From contig JAUUSJ010000054.1 of NCBI GenBank assembly GCA_030841965.1, forward strand, positions 1 through 23,869: a stretch of DNA of 23,869 nucleotides. The letters are read 5' to 3'. The notes beneath the pieces were generated by a model. It was given only the letters and a program-made list of their open reading frames with translations, searched no databases and was not told the DNA's origin. Below, one piece after another: positions 23,707 through 23,869 of the stretch; the stretch's first letter is position 1, and the number at the start of each line of letters is the position of its first letter. This DNA comes from Blautia sp. Its GTDB lineage: Bacteria > Bacillota > Clostridia > Lachnospirales > Lachnospiraceae. The translations under genes were made by a program, and so were the position numbers.

Positions 23707-23869
23707 ACTATCTATCAATTCTTCTCCACCAAATCAACCTTAATTATATTTTTTATGCTTTATTTTCCCTCTTCCAACAGTTAATTTCCAATTTCCCAGC
23801 AACATTTTGCCAACACACAGCCAAGAGAGTCCGTCGATATGTCCTCAAAAAACGATAGAGAGTGGAGCG

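Noticed and set aside
23707..23869. Open minus-strand frame entering from the right edge
   Set aside because: Two frames stay open for short distances and neither looks like a known protein; too short to call a gene end.

Overview
The window reads as an AT-rich chromosome segment of a Gram-positive gut-type Clostridium relative, most likely Lachnospiraceae. The grounds are strong AGGAGG-type ribosome binding sites, a LoaP-type NusG paralogue heading a surface-polysaccharide operon, IS256-type transposon debris and an AAA-ATPase/PD-(D/E)XK gene of the kind repeated in those genomes. No rRNA, tRNA or CRISPR array is visible, and the genus cannot be fixed from this sequence alone.

The core is one long minus-strand capsule/exopolysaccharide operon, read from about 22208 down to 6296. 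Its order is: loaP antiterminator; a frameshifted stub of UDP-glucose dehydrogenase; two left-handed beta-helix acyltransferases; a WecG/TagA/CpsF glycosyltransferase; two GT4 and one GT2 glycosyltransferases; a Wzy-like polymerase; a decayed copy and then an intact copy of an unrecognised GT-D-like protein; another GT2; a polysaccharide pyruvyl transferase; a Wzx-like flippase; a MenD-like ThDP enzyme; and an SDR epimerase/dehydrogenase. Genes overlap or lie a few bases apart almost throughout. No initiating phosphoglycosyl transferase or chain-length/kinase genes are present, so the first sugar-lipid step must be encoded elsewhere.

The operon appears to be driven by a phase-variable promoter. 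Directly upstream of loaP lie two near-identical 24-bp palindromic sites in inverted orientation (22172-22195 and 22388-22411), distinguished by opposite 4-bp cores (AAGA/TCTT). They enclose a 192-bp segment with an excellent extended -10 promoter (TTGCAT, 17 bp, TAGAAT) that currently points into loaP, the ON state. A complete tyrosine recombinase gene lies next to the far site (22577-23440). The transcript would begin with a long structured leader before loaP. The likely logic is that the recombinase flips the promoter, the promoter makes LoaP, and LoaP carries polymerase through the ~16-kb operon.

Downstream of the operon (4728-6239) a broken IS256-family transposase sits between 67-bp inverted repeats, which resembles an IS inserted into a second, MITE-like element. 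To its left, on the plus strand, is an intact AAA-ATPase/PD-(D/E)XK protein (2985-4658). The far left (63-2492) holds a two-gene minus-strand unit: a membrane protein with a winged-helix-like tail, followed by a large protein with papain/C39-like Cys, His and Asp/Asn motifs. Its function is unknown.
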